NCBI RefSeq assembly: GCF_943914685.1
Contig: NZ_CALUCZ010000005.1
Location: forward strand, 1-64,000
Origin: an uncultured Mobiluncus sp.
GTDB taxonomy: Bacteria > Actinomycetota > Actinomycetes > Actinomycetales > Actinomycetaceae
Direction of reading: 5' to 3'
DNA: 64,000 nucleotides
Positions 25,983-35,151 of this stretch are shown piece by piece. Both the position numbers and the translations under genes were made by a program. Below the pieces are notes generated by a model. That model made no database searches. It worked only from the letters and a program-made list of their open reading frames with translations, and was not told the origin of the DNA. Within the stretch, counting starts at the first letter, position 1, and every line of letters starts with the position of its first letter.

Positions 25983-27409
25983 TTCAGACCTGCTTTCTGT
26001 CGAAGAATACGCTTCATTCGTCTCCAAACATGTGTGAACAGCAAAGGTAGGCCGCCTTCACGCAGGTAAATTTCTATGAGCTCTTTGTTTGAATAGATGT
26101 TTTTCGGGGGCTGTATGAGCGGCTCGGGGAAATCGGCAGCCCGCAGGGGGTTCCCCAGAAAATTATTGATGGAAGATTCGTTAGTATCCAAAGCTAAAAA
26201 ATTTTGCAGAGAGTGGTCTGCATCGTACACAGCCGAGTTAACTCGTCCTTTCGATGCCAACATACCCAGTACCAAATCGTAGTTTTCGCTGTTAGCAATG
26301 AAAAAATCTCCCCGTTTCACAATCTCGCCCAGAGAATTGCAGGATTGCCTAGACAGCTCCACCAGTGCATTCATACCAATTTCGGAAAAATCGACGGCAA
26401 TCGGTATGCCGGTATCAAGACTATTTTGCAACTCTGCGCGGTCTGTGCCCCCAGTGTGTATCGATAAATAGATTACGTCGCAGTTTTCGGATGACGTATC
26501 CAGATGTTTTGCGTCCTGCCCTGGGGTTCCTTCAAGGAATCTCAATAGTCTCTGTGGCGGCTCATCGCATTGGCCCACCCTTGTCCATCGGTAATGAGGC
26601 TTTCCCCCAAGTAGACTTTCGGTTGCATTCCACAAATCATCCCACAGCGCTAAATCTTCCGTGGAAATGCAATACTTCAAGGCAGCCTGAAGCAAGGGTC
26701 TCATGCTGTGTTTTACCTGGTAGGGGGAGAGTCTCTGGAATCTTTGTACGTCAACACGCTTTTGCTCAAGAACCGGTAGTTTGTACATGAAAGTATTCAG
26801 GCTGCGTATTGCCCGGTAGGCAGGTTCACTTACTGTGGCCTGTTTTTCCTTCTCTTTACCTGGGCTACGCTGCAAGTCCAGCAAGCTTGAGTCCAACTTT
26901 CCGGTTTCTATGGCTTGGCTAATTCCGCCTTGCTCCATGACTGCAATGAGCAGACCTAAGTCTTCTTGGCTGAGGTGGACCAGTCCCATCATCAAAACAT
27001 CTCTGCGGAGTGCTTCCGGGTTCGGCTCCTTAGATTTAGTTGAGTTCTGCAGTGTGCAATGCCGCAAGGTCAAGCCGCGTTCGCGCAACCTCATCTGAAT
27101 GTCGAGGAGTATGCTGCCTTGTTTAAACGCTTTGTCATGTCCATCGATTTCAGTTCTGAAGTGCATGCCAAGTTGGTCAATAATGGTCGAATCCAACACA
27201 ATAGCTTGGGCGAGGGGATTTATCTGATTGACGGCGGTATCGAATTCGTAGGGAAAAGAAATCACAACCGCGGTATTGGGGCTCGTTACAAGTTTTGCAG
27301 CTGTCGAGACCTCAGGGAAGGGGATGCTAAGGGGTGCCTTTGCCACGATGCAAGCGAGCGGGTCCTTCTGACGTAAGGCTTTGCCGGTGAGGGCACTGAG
27401 AATAGGCAT
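25979..27409 (-). CDS. Protein of unknown function coupled to a bifunctional glycosyltransferase
   Basis: A 476-residue cytosolic protein that I cannot assign. ATG 27409 is favoured by AAGGAGA 7 nt upstream. The C-terminal 120 residues look most ordered: IPIAVDFSEIGMNALVELS, a FFIANSENYDLVLGML stretch as found where GT-B enzymes bind, and a basic end (RRMKRILRQKAGLK) that recalls the end of the next protein. The gene overlaps that glycosyltransferase by ATGA. It could be a degenerate or novel glycosyltransferase-like partner, or a chain-length or modification factor of the ABC-exported glycan. Function not claimed. Confidence 0.7.
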   Translation of the reverse strand: MPILSALTGKALRQKDPLACIVAKAPLSIPFPEVSTAAKLVTSPNTAVVISFPYEFDTAVNQINPLAQAIVLDSTIIDQLGMHFRTEIDGHDKAFKQGSILLDIQMRLRERGLTLRHCTLQNSTKSKEPNPEALRRDVLMMGLVHLSQEDLGLLIAVMEQGGISQAIETGKLDSSLLDLQRSPGKEKEKQATVSEPAYRAIRSLNTFMYKLPVLEQKRVDVQRFQRLSPYQVKHSMRPLLQAALKYCISTEDLALWDDLWNATESLLGGKPHYRWTRVGQCDEPPQRLLRFLEGTPGQDAKHLDTSSENCDVIYLSIHTGGTDRAELQNSLDTGIPIAVDFSEIGMNALVELSRQSCNSLGEIVKRGDFFIANSENYDLVLGMLASKGRVNSAVYDADHSLQNFLALDTNESSINNFLGNPLRAADFPEPLIQPPKNIYSNKELIEIYLREGGLPLLFTHVWRRMKRILRQKAGLK

Positions 27410-27473
27410 CAACCGTCTCCTTGTGAGGCACTAAGGGTGTTTTTGTCGATAAAAGCATACAGCATTTACCCGT

Positions 27474-27502
27474 TTACCCTTTTTTACAAGCTCAGTTACA
27501 AT
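27474..27502 (+). promoter_or_regulatory. Promoter TTACCC-17-TACAAT of ABC exporter operon
   Basis: TTACCC at 27474-27479 and TACAAT at 27497-27502 are 17 bp apart. The predicted start near 27509 excludes the in-frame ATG at 27501 and leaves AGGGAGA (27527-27533) to serve ATG 27540. Confidence 0.6.
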
Positions 27503-27539
27503 GGTTGGCAGTATTTGTGTAGAGCCAGGGAGACATTGG

Positions 27540-28469
27540 ATGACAAAAATGCAGGAGAACGCCGAAAACTCTCCCGTAGTCAGGGAACGCTTACGACGTT
27601 TACAAGACACACCCCTGCATGACGCTCTACCAAAATCCCAAGGTTTGGCAATCACCCAGCTCATCAAGGAAGTACTGCCAAGAAGGGAGTTGCTGTCCCT
27701 GCTGATACACCGGGAGATTCGTTCCCGCTATAAGGATTCTGCACTTGGAAAGCTGTGGAGTCTGGTGAGACCGCTAGTTTCGCTCTTGATTTACTACATT
27801 GCTATCGGCAAATTTCTTGGTGCAGCAAGAGCTATCGACGACTTTGCCATCTTCGTTTTTGCTGGTCTTACAGCGTGGCAACTTTTCAACGAAATTGTGT
27901 CCTCAGGAACCGGTTCTCTGGTCGCTAATTCAGGAATTCTCAAGAAGGTATATGTACCCCGAGAGCTGTTCCCGCTGGCATCAGCCGGTGCCGCGTTGTT
28001 CAATTTTGTGACGCAACTCGTGATTTTGACTGTTGGGGCCCTGCTAATCTCTGGTCTCCCCCTGGACATAAGGCTCCTGTACTTTCCGGTTGCGCTCCTG
28101 GTGCTTTTAGTATGGGGCATCAGTTTCGCGCTGATGCTCTCAGCAATGAACGTGTATCTGCGTGATACTCAATATCTGGTCGAGGTTGCACTAATGGTCG
28201 GATTTTGGGCATCACCTATTGTCTATTCCTGGACCATGGTCTCCACCTATGCTCATTCCATCCTGATTCAAGAAGTCTACCTAGCCAATCCGATGACATT
28301 GGTAGTGTTGGGTTTTCAAAAGACCTTCTGGATTGCTTCCACACCGGATGCATTTCCGGCTCACCTGGGAGTTCGTTTGCTGATTTCACTCCTGGTAGGT
28401 GTGATTGTCCTCCTTATTTGTGAACGCGGATTCTCACGCACTCAAGGGAACTTTGCGCAGGAGTTGTGA
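27540..28469 (+). CDS. wzm: ABC transporter permease for polysaccharide export (Wzm-like)
   Basis: A 309-residue ABC-2 type permease. About 60 cytosolic residues precede six helices. The coupling segment LIHREIRSRYKDSALGKLWS is typical of TagG/Wzm/RfbA proteins, as are FAGLTAWQLFNEIV and the NVYLRDTQYLVEVAL stretch. With the ATPase encoded next it would export a finished, lipid-linked glycan chain. ATG 27540 has AGGGAGA 6 nt upstream. The stop overlaps the next start (TGATG). The pair is divergent from the 476-residue protein and the bifunctional glycosyltransferase. Confidence 0.92.
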   Translation: MTKMQENAENSPVVRERLRRLQDTPLHDALPKSQGLAITQLIKEVLPRRELLSLLIHREIRSRYKDSALGKLWSLVRPLVSLLIYYIAIGKFLGAARAIDDFAIFVFAGLTAWQLFNEIVSSGTGSLVANSGILKKVYVPRELFPLASAGAALFNFVTQLVILTVGALLISGLPLDIRLLYFPVALLVLLVWGISFALMLSAMNVYLRDTQYLVEVALMVGFWASPIVYSWTMVSTYAHSILIQEVYLANPMTLVVLGFQKTFWIASTPDAFPAHLGVRLLISLLVGVIVLLICERGFSRTQGNFAQEL

Positions 28470-29680
28470 TGGAGAAAGTACCCGTTGTTGAAGTTGAAAA
28501 TTTGTCCAAGCACTTCGTGATTCGGAAGGATAAATCTTTCAAAGAACGCGTTGTGAACGCAGCTGCCGGAAGGGCACATCGTGAGGAATTCGACGCTTTG
28601 AAGGATGTCTCCTTTACGATTTATTCAGGACAGTCGGTTGGCCTAGTCGGTGCAAACGGTTCGGGGAAATCGACCTTGCTTAAACACATTGGCGGAATCC
28701 TCTCGCCGGACAAAGGATTAGTGCGCACCAGGGGACGTGTTGCGGCATTGCTTGAGCTTGGCGCAGGTTTTCACCCGGATTTGACCGGTAGAGAGAACAT
28801 CTTTCTTAACGCTTCAATCATGGGTTTATCCAGGGAAGAGACGGAGAGCCAGTTTGATGAAATCGTGGCTTTCTCTGGAATCGAAGATTTCATAGACACA
28901 CAGGTAAAGTTTTATTCCTCAGGTATGTACGTGCGTCTTGCATTCGCGGTTGCGGTACACAGCGACCCTGACATTTTGCTTGTCGATGAGGTACTGGCAG
29001 TCGGGGACATTCCCTTCCAGCGAAAATGCTTGGATAGAATTGCCCAGTTCCAGCAAGAAGGACGAACCATCGTGCTGGTTTCCCACTCCCCGGAACAGGT
29101 TGCCTCGGTGTGCGATCGCGCGATTATGCTCAGTAAGGGACAGCTAGTTATTGACGGAGATCCAGGCGATGTTTTGGCTGAACTGTATAACGGCTACAAT
29201 CATCAGGAAATGTTGAGAACCCAAAGTGTAAGAGAACTTTTGGGTAAGCCACCTACAGAGTTCTCAGATCTGACGATAACTGCCCCGGAAGTCATTGAAA
29301 CTTCCCCAATACTTGCAATTTCAACCGGGACACATCTTTGGATTCGAGGCAATATTGCCTTCCATGTCAAGATGCCTGAATGGGTACTGCACCTAGTTAT
29401 TGAAACCCCGACCGGGCAAATGGTTTACGGAACTTCTACACAGATGCTTGGTGTCATCCCGCCGGAAGGTCGTGACCGCATAGCCTTCACGGTGGATATC
29501 AGTGACCTAAAGCTGGGTGCCGGAAATTATTCGATTACCCTGATTGTCAAAGATGAACAAGGTCGTGAAGTTGATAGGGGTGCACGCTTGCTGCACTTCA
29601 GGGTTGAGGATGAGGGTGGATCCATCGGTTTTGTTTCGGCCAAACCCGGCTTTGAGTTCTCGCCTGCAGAAGGTTCCTAG
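28469..29680 (+). CDS. wzt: ABC transporter ATPase for polysaccharide export with Wzt-type C-terminal domain
   Basis: A 403-residue protein. The N-terminal ATPase has Walker A GANGSGKST near residue 60, the signature region YSSGMYVRLAFAVAV near 150 and Walker B DILLVDEVLAVGD near 169. About 150 further residues form a beta-rich domain with HLWIRGNIAFHVKMPEWVLH and GAGNYSITLIVKD, as in the glycan-recognising C-terminal domain of Wzt. In known systems that domain binds the chain terminus and gates export. GTG 28466 is an alternative start. The gene ends overlapping the convergent DUF6541 gene by 4 bp. Confidence 0.92.
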   Translation: MEKVPVVEVENLSKHFVIRKDKSFKERVVNAAAGRAHREEFDALKDVSFTIYSGQSVGLVGANGSGKSTLLKHIGGILSPDKGLVRTRGRVAALLELGAGFHPDLTGRENIFLNASIMGLSREETESQFDEIVAFSGIEDFIDTQVKFYSSGMYVRLAFAVAVHSDPDILLVDEVLAVGDIPFQRKCLDRIAQFQQEGRTIVLVSHSPEQVASVCDRAIMLSKGQLVIDGDPGDVLAELYNGYNHQEMLRTQSVRELLGKPPTEFSDLTITAPEVIETSPILAISTGTHLWIRGNIAFHVKMPEWVLHLVIETPTGQMVYGTSTQMLGVIPPEGRDRIAFTVDISDLKLGAGNYSITLIVKDEQGREVDRGARLLHFRVEDEGGSIGFVSAKPGFEFSPAEGS

Positions 29681-31635
29681 TCGCAGATTATGCGCCACAG
29701 CTTATAGCTGGACTGGCCATCTATTAGTTCAAAATGCTGGGATTTGGGCACATTATAGAACCCGTTAAACTGATGCCCGTGGTCATTGTTCGGGTCGAAA
29801 TTAGTGTCCTCATAGAAATATCCCACATTGGCTGACTGTAAAAGCTGGCACACTTTTGGATCGGTTCCTATTTGGTTGAAATTATCGGCTATGTACAGCT
29901 GTCTTTTGCTCATGGAGTTGCGGTTTCCGAAAGGAATGAGGGCACGATTTCTGCCGAAAGTTTGGAAGTATGCCGCCCCGTTATCAGGATCACCAACCAC
30001 CAGTTTATTAGGCTCGAGCCGTGTCGCTTGAGCTTTGATGAATTGGTATTCATCTGCGCTTACGCACGGCTCATGGTCCAAGCGTGAAGGTATGTAGCCG
30101 CGCTGGTAAGTATCTTGTGTATAGGGAGTAATCACCACTGCTCCGCAGGCCAGAAACACGGTTGCGAACCCCGCTGCGAATAATCCACCACTCGCAAAGG
30201 TGAGATGTTGAGCCAGGGCGACCAGGAAGGCTATTGCGAGACAAACGGATAACACCGCAAAAACGTAAGAGATTGACCCGAGTCTTTGGGGATCCTTGTA
30301 CCAAAATCCAGTCAAGTTACGCAATCTGCCGTCAGGGCCGGCCGCCAGGACAGCAAGCCAGGAGAATACAAAGGTTCCACAGCCAATAGCTACAGTGCGG
30401 GGATTTAGGAGTGAGACTATGATGCCCAAAGCGCTGAGAATCACAAATATAATCGTCCACGGATTCGAGGTAGCGAACCAGGCAGTTCCGTTGATGAGTT
30501 CAAAAAATGCCTGTTCTCTTGATCCGCCGGGACGGGGGAAGTCCGCCATGCGCTTTACCCTGTCACTCAACGCCAAGGCCAGACCAAGTGCAAAGAGCAC
30601 GGACAGCGTGAGCCATTGCGTCCCCAGAGCTATCCCGTTTACTGAAAGATTCGAACCTGCGTAATGTTCGCGTCGCCAGGTGATTGTTGAAAGCGCAGAA
30701 AGTACAGTGCCCTGGACCATAACAACCAGGAACACCACCGGAAACAGCGAGGGATGCGCAGCCAGAACGCCGGCGAAACCCGCCAATATCGCAAGTATCC
30801 ATCCCCAGCTTTTGAGCCAGTTCTGCGGTTTGACGCCAAGCCAGAGGGTCCATAAACCAGGAATAACGCCAAGGGCCAAGCTGAAGGGATAGACCCCGTT
30901 GTAAGCACCGAAAAGCACGGGGAAAAGGACTCCTAGTTGGGTCAGGATACCGGCGCTGAGCGAAGAGATAATCAGGGGAATCTGGTTTGGGTTTTCGGAA
31001 TTTTCTGTGCTTACGAAGAAACCTGCCGCGGTGCGGGCTAATAATGCGGTTCCGCTTACTAATATCGGACCAATCATTATCGACACCAAGGCGTTATTCG
31101 CTAGGTCCAAGGGGACGAAATCGGTCAGGATTATAAGCAAATCATGCCAACCGGTGGGGTAGTAATAACCGGGCTGAGTCTGGTCTATCATCCCCGCCAG
31201 AACCCCCAGAGGTCCTCCATCGCCGCTGTCTTTCATAAGGGCTGTTGCATTTAGGTGGAACAGGACATCGCCGTTTTGTGCTGGAGCCTCAGGGAAAGGC
31301 AGGTTTCGGAACATCAGGAAGATGCCAAGTAGAGAAATCAGCGACAGTCCAATGATCTCGGCCATGTGTAAAGGAAATGTTGCCTGTACGGGCTCAGATT
31401 TGTGAGCAATGAAGAAACCCGCTGCAATCATTGCTATGGCGGTTGCCAGGAAAGACCACAGGTTAAACGGGATGGGTGTGAAGTGGAGCATCAGCGCAGT
31501 TACTCCGGCCATGCCGACGCTGATAGCCGGGGCCGCCGCCACCGCCAAGTATCCGCGAATCCGCGCGACTCGCGCCAGGGCATAGCCGGGCCCAAAGACG
31601 ACAGCCGTCGCAACAATTAGGGCCCAAACCAGCAT
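29677..31635 (-). CDS. Large multi-membrane protein, DUF6541-like (second copy)
   Basis: A 652-residue protein with about 14 helices and a 130-residue C-terminal extracytoplasmic domain. NGDVLFHLNATALMKD and GYYYPTGWHDLLIIL align with the protein at 17333. ATG 31635 is chosen because AAGGAA lies 7 nt upstream; TTG 31656 is the alternative. It is convergent with wzt and divergent from rmlB. A GT-C-like glycosyltransferase or a polymerase role is possible, by topology only. Confidence 0.78.
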   Translation of the reverse strand: MLVWALIVATAVVFGPGYALARVARIRGYLAVAAAPAISVGMAGVTALMLHFTPIPFNLWSFLATAIAMIAAGFFIAHKSEPVQATFPLHMAEIIGLSLISLLGIFLMFRNLPFPEAPAQNGDVLFHLNATALMKDSGDGGPLGVLAGMIDQTQPGYYYPTGWHDLLIILTDFVPLDLANNALVSIMIGPILVSGTALLARTAAGFFVSTENSENPNQIPLIISSLSAGILTQLGVLFPVLFGAYNGVYPFSLALGVIPGLWTLWLGVKPQNWLKSWGWILAILAGFAGVLAAHPSLFPVVFLVVMVQGTVLSALSTITWRREHYAGSNLSVNGIALGTQWLTLSVLFALGLALALSDRVKRMADFPRPGGSREQAFFELINGTAWFATSNPWTIIFVILSALGIIVSLLNPRTVAIGCGTFVFSWLAVLAAGPDGRLRNLTGFWYKDPQRLGSISYVFAVLSVCLAIAFLVALAQHLTFASGGLFAAGFATVFLACGAVVITPYTQDTYQRGYIPSRLDHEPCVSADEYQFIKAQATRLEPNKLVVGDPDNGAAYFQTFGRNRALIPFGNRNSMSKRQLYIADNFNQIGTDPKVCQLLQSANVGYFYEDTNFDPNNDHGHQFNGFYNVPKSQHFELIDGQSSYKLWRIICD

Positions 31636-31851
31636 GAAAATTCCTTGCGTTGCCAAAATTTACTGACACAAGTCTAACGTGTGGGCGTAAGGTGCGCGGA
31701 AAACCGGGCAACAAGCCCACACGCAACGAACCCCGCAAACCCGTCTGGCCGCGCTAATGAACGGAAATGGGTTTTCACCGACGTGTTTAAAAACCCACTT
31801 GGAGCGCGGTAGGCTTGGAACATCGAATTTTTGTAAAGTGAAGGAAGGCAC

Positions 31852-32844
31852 ATGCATGTTTTAGTCACCGGCGGAGCCGGTTTTATTGGCGCTAACTTTG
31901 TCCACACAACCGTGGAAGATTACCCAGATGCCACCGTGACGGTGCTGGATAAGCTGGGCTATGCCGGTAACCCGGACTCGATTGCGGGGCTGGACCGAGT
32001 GAATCTGGTGGTCGGTGACCTGGCCGACCGCGACCTGGTGGATTCCCTTGTGAAGGACGCTGACCTGGTGGTTCATTTCGCAGCCGAGTCCCACAATGAC
32101 AACTCGCTGGTCGACCCTTCACCGTTTATTTACTCCAACCTCGTGGGTACCTTCCACATCCTCGAAGCCTGCCGACGCCACCACGTGCGCCTGCACCACA
32201 TCTCGACCGACGAAGTCTATGGCGACCTGGCGCTAGACGACCCCCACAAGTTCACTCCCGAAACGCCCTACTGGCCCTCCTCGCCCTACTCAGCTTCAAA
32301 AGCGGGGTCCGATATGCTGGTGCGCGCCTGGGTGCGTTCCTTCGGGGTGGAGGCCACGATTTCGAACTGCAGCAATAATTACGGACCCTATCAGCACGTG
32401 GAAAAGTTCATTCCCCGCATGATTACGAACCGTATCGACGGGGTACGCCCGCGCCTGTATGGAGATGGATTGAATGTGCGCGACTGGATTCATGTGCATG
32501 ACCACAACACTGCCGTGTGGGCCATCATTGAGAAAGGCCACTTGGGTGAAACCTACCTGATTGGCGCCGATGGTGAAAAGAACAACCTGGAAGTCGTGCA
32601 AACTCTGAACCGGATGATGGGATTCCCCGAGGACGACTTCGACCATGTTAAGGACCGTCCCGGCCATGACCGACGCTACGCGATTGACAACACGAAGCTG
32701 TGTCAGGAAACCGGCTGGACCCCGCGGTTCACCTCGTTCGAGGAGGGGTTGCGCGACACTATCGAGTGGTACACCACCCATGAGGACTGGTGGCGAGGAG
32801 CCAAGGCCGAAACTGAGGCTAAATATGCTCAGCAGGGTCATTGA
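31852..32844 (+). CDS. rmlB: dTDP-glucose 4,6-dehydratase
   Basis: A 330-residue extended SDR enzyme, the second step of dTDP-L-rhamnose synthesis. The NAD motif GGAGFIG is at 7-13. The catalytic STDEVYG is at 118-124, with Thr119, Asp120 and Glu121. The active Tyr146 and Lys150 are in PYSASKAGSD. NCSNNYGPYQHVEKFIPR and the GDGLNVRDWIHVHDH stretch are diagnostic. ATG 31852 has AAGGAAGG upstream. It heads an eight-gene plus-strand operon (31852-39239) in which nearly all starts overlap the preceding stop. Confidence 0.96.
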   Translation: MHVLVTGGAGFIGANFVHTTVEDYPDATVTVLDKLGYAGNPDSIAGLDRVNLVVGDLADRDLVDSLVKDADLVVHFAAESHNDNSLVDPSPFIYSNLVGTFHILEACRRHHVRLHHISTDEVYGDLALDDPHKFTPETPYWPSSPYSASKAGSDMLVRAWVRSFGVEATISNCSNNYGPYQHVEKFIPRMITNRIDGVRPRLYGDGLNVRDWIHVHDHNTAVWAIIEKGHLGETYLIGADGEKNNLEVVQTLNRMMGFPEDDFDHVKDRPGHDRRYAIDNTKLCQETGWTPRFTSFEEGLRDTIEWYTTHEDWWRGAKAETEAKYAQQGH

Positions 32845-33638
32845 GCAATCCGTACAAATGGCTGAGAACAACCTTGGACACAAACGCAGATGAGCAGCAA
32901 ACTAGGTCTGGGCTGCAAACCACGAGAACCCTGATTATCATTCCTGCCTGGAATGAATCGGTGACCTTGCCTGTGGTCTTGGACCAGGTGGTGGCAGCAG
33001 ATTTGGGTGCCGACATTTTGGTGGTCAATGATGGCTCCACAGATTCCACTCCCGACATAGTGCGCAATTATGGTCCACCGGTGGAGCTGCTCGATTTGCC
33101 CTTAAATCTGGGGGTTGGCGGAGCGATGCGAGCCGGTTATCGCTACGCGGTAGAACATGGCTATGATTATGCGGTCCAGATTGATGGCGATGGACAGCAC
33201 GATCCGCTGTATGTGGAAAACCTGTTGACAGCCTGTCAAGAACAGGGTGCTGACATTGTCATCGGTGCTCGTTTTGCCGGTCGCGGAGACTATCAGGCAC
33301 GCGGACCCAGGCGTTTAGCGATGCGTCTGTTAGCAATAGTGCTCTCCCAGGTGTGCGGGACGAAACTCACGGATACGACTTCAGGATTTAAACTGGTCAA
33401 TCGCCGGGGCATGGAACTTTTTGCCCGGGAACTCCCCGCTCAGTATCTCGGGGACACCGTCGAGGCTCTGGTTATTGCGGCGAAAGCGGGACTGCGCATC
33501 ATACAAGTGCCGGTGGAGATGCGCCCGCGCCTAGGGGGAGAGCCTTCCCACAGACCGGTATCTTCCGCGGTGTACCTCCTCCGGGCTGGCTTGGCTTTAT
33601 TGATAGCGTTATCCCGGCGAAAGGGAGGAAGGCGATGA
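32841..33638 (+). CDS. Glycosyltransferase family 2, dolichyl-phosphate-mannose-synthase-like
   Basis: A 265-residue cytosolic GT-A enzyme with TLIIIPAWNESVTLPVV near residue 32, VVNDGSTDST near 60, NLGVGGAMRAGYRYA near 87 and YAVQIDGDGQHDP near 109 with the metal-binding DGD. This class charges a polyprenyl phosphate with a sugar for membrane glycosyltransferases. TTG 32841 overlaps the rmlB stop and AGCAGGG precedes it. It is followed by a DUF2304 membrane protein, a common pairing. Confidence 0.92.
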   Translation: MSNPYKWLRTTLDTNADEQQTRSGLQTTRTLIIIPAWNESVTLPVVLDQVVAADLGADILVVNDGSTDSTPDIVRNYGPPVELLDLPLNLGVGGAMRAGYRYAVEHGYDYAVQIDGDGQHDPLYVENLLTACQEQGADIVIGARFAGRGDYQARGPRRLAMRLLAIVLSQVCGTKLTDTTSGFKLVNRRGMELFARELPAQYLGDTVEALVIAAKAGLRIIQVPVEMRPRLGGEPSHRPVSSAVYLLRAGLALLIALSRRKGGRR

Positions 33639-34069
33639 TGGGCGGCACGTACCTGATCGGGGTGGTTTTTTCTCTCCTGGTGTTCCTGATGATTATCTTG
33701 GCGCTGCGCAATTCGGGGATGAAAGAAAAGTATTCCATATGGTGGTTTTTGGTTGGCGTGGCGGTATTGGTTGTGTCCATTTTCCCCGGTGTCTTGACAT
33801 GGGTAGCAAAAAGTCTCGGTGTGGTAGTGCCTCTGAACTTGGGGTTTTTCCTCTCTGGAGTCGTTTTATTGCTGATGACTTTACAGTTTTCGGTGGATTT
33901 GAGCCGCAGTGACGCGGAAAAAAGGCATCTGGTGGAAGAAGTTGCTTTATTAAAACAGCGAATTGAAGTCTTGGAACGGAAAACTGGCGTTAGCAGGCAT
34001 CCGCGGGCAGGGACTGATACGGCTGGTTTTGCTCCGGATGAGGACGCAAAGGAGAACAACTCACAATGA
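33635..34069 (+). CDS. DUF2304 family membrane protein
   Basis: A 144-residue protein with three N-terminal helices (about residues 5-24, 36-56, 65-86) and a C-terminal heptad-like stretch (VEEVALLKQRIEVLE). DUF2304 proteins are commonly encoded beside polyprenyl-phosphate glycosyltransferases and may anchor or assist them. ATG 33635 overlaps the upstream stop, and its own stop overlaps the next start by ATGA. Confidence 0.82.
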   Translation: MMGGTYLIGVVFSLLVFLMIILALRNSGMKEKYSIWWFLVGVAVLVVSIFPGVLTWVAKSLGVVVPLNLGFFLSGVVLLLMTLQFSVDLSRSDAEKRHLVEEVALLKQRIEVLERKTGVSRHPRAGTDTAGFAPDEDAKENNSQ

Positions 34070-35151
34070 TTACTTTCATTGCAGGTACTACCGCCGAATA
34101 CATAAAAATTGCCCCCATTATGCTTGAACTGCGAGAACGAGGGGTGAGATACCAGCTGTGGGCCACCGATCAGCATGTCGAGGGCGCCTCCGAGGTCCTG
34201 CAAGACTTTGGACTGCCTCCGGAAGATGCGCACTTTGTGCCGTCCTCGCGTCGTCAAACTGTGGCGAGGACCGGTCAAGTCATCCCGTGGCTAGTCCGTA
34301 TTGCCGGGACTTTTGTGCGTTTCTTTCCGGAATTTCGCAGGCGGTGTGACCGAGGTATTGTGGTGGTACATGGCGATACCTTCACGACTGTTATCGGCGT
34401 GCTAATGGGGCGGCTGTGGGGTTGCCGGGTCGCTCATGTAGAAGCGGGGCTGCGCAGCGGAGCCTTGTTTAATCCTTTTCCAGAAGAAATTAACCGGCGT
34501 ATCGTCGGCCGTTTAGCGCAACTGCATTTCGCCCCTACCGAGCTAGAAAGAGACAACCTCGCGAGTTCTGTGACGCGGGAATCGCGGGTTATCGTAACGA
34601 AAGCAAATACGGTAGTCGACGCGTTGCGTTACGCAATTAATCACACCACCGCGCGGCAAGATTTACCTCAACATTTTGCACTCGTTACCCTGCATCGTTT
34701 TGAACTGGTGCAAAATCAGAACGACTATACGACTATATTGCGCAGAGTCGAGCGTCTCGCGGAGGAGATGCCCGTGGTGATGATGCTGGGACAATCCGAA
34801 CGGGTGCTGCTTAAGAAATACGGTCTGACCTCTATCTTGAACGGCAACATCACAGTTTTAGAGAAAGAACGCTACATAAACTTCATGGCAATTTTGACCC
34901 GTGCAGCTTTAGTCATCACGGATTCCGGCGGGCTGCAAGAAGAATGCGCGGTCCTGGGAGTTCCGACCGCGGTGCACCGGGCGCATACCGAAAGGCAACA
35001 AGGCTTAGGTCGGAATGTGGTGTTGACCAAGATGGATTTAGCAATTTTGGATGATTTCCTAATTCATTGGAGAGAATATCAGTTTGATTCACAGGTGGAG
35101 GCTTATCATCCATCGCGAATCATCGCGGACACCCTGACGGAGAAAGCATGA
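34066..35151 (+). CDS. Divergent UDP-GlcNAc 2-epimerase family protein
   Basis: A 361-residue member of the WecB superfamily. VHGDTFTTVIG, HVEAGLR, NPFPEEINRRI and TDSGGLQEECAVLGVP are conserved. However, the N-terminal motif reads GTTAEYIKIAP in place of GTRPE-IK-AP, so the active-site Arg is Thr. The HRxEN motif is HRFEL and the late TERPE motif is TERQQG. It may act on a different substrate or have lost epimerase activity. It sits mid-operon, overlapped by 4 bp on both sides. Confidence 0.85.
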   Translation: MITFIAGTTAEYIKIAPIMLELRERGVRYQLWATDQHVEGASEVLQDFGLPPEDAHFVPSSRRQTVARTGQVIPWLVRIAGTFVRFFPEFRRRCDRGIVVVHGDTFTTVIGVLMGRLWGCRVAHVEAGLRSGALFNPFPEEINRRIVGRLAQLHFAPTELERDNLASSVTRESRVIVTKANTVVDALRYAINHTTARQDLPQHFALVTLHRFELVQNQNDYTTILRRVERLAEEMPVVMMLGQSERVLLKKYGLTSILNGNITVLEKERYINFMAILTRAALVITDSGGLQEECAVLGVPTAVHRAHTERQQGLGRNVVLTKMDLAILDDFLIHWREYQFDSQVEAYHPSRIIADTLTEKA

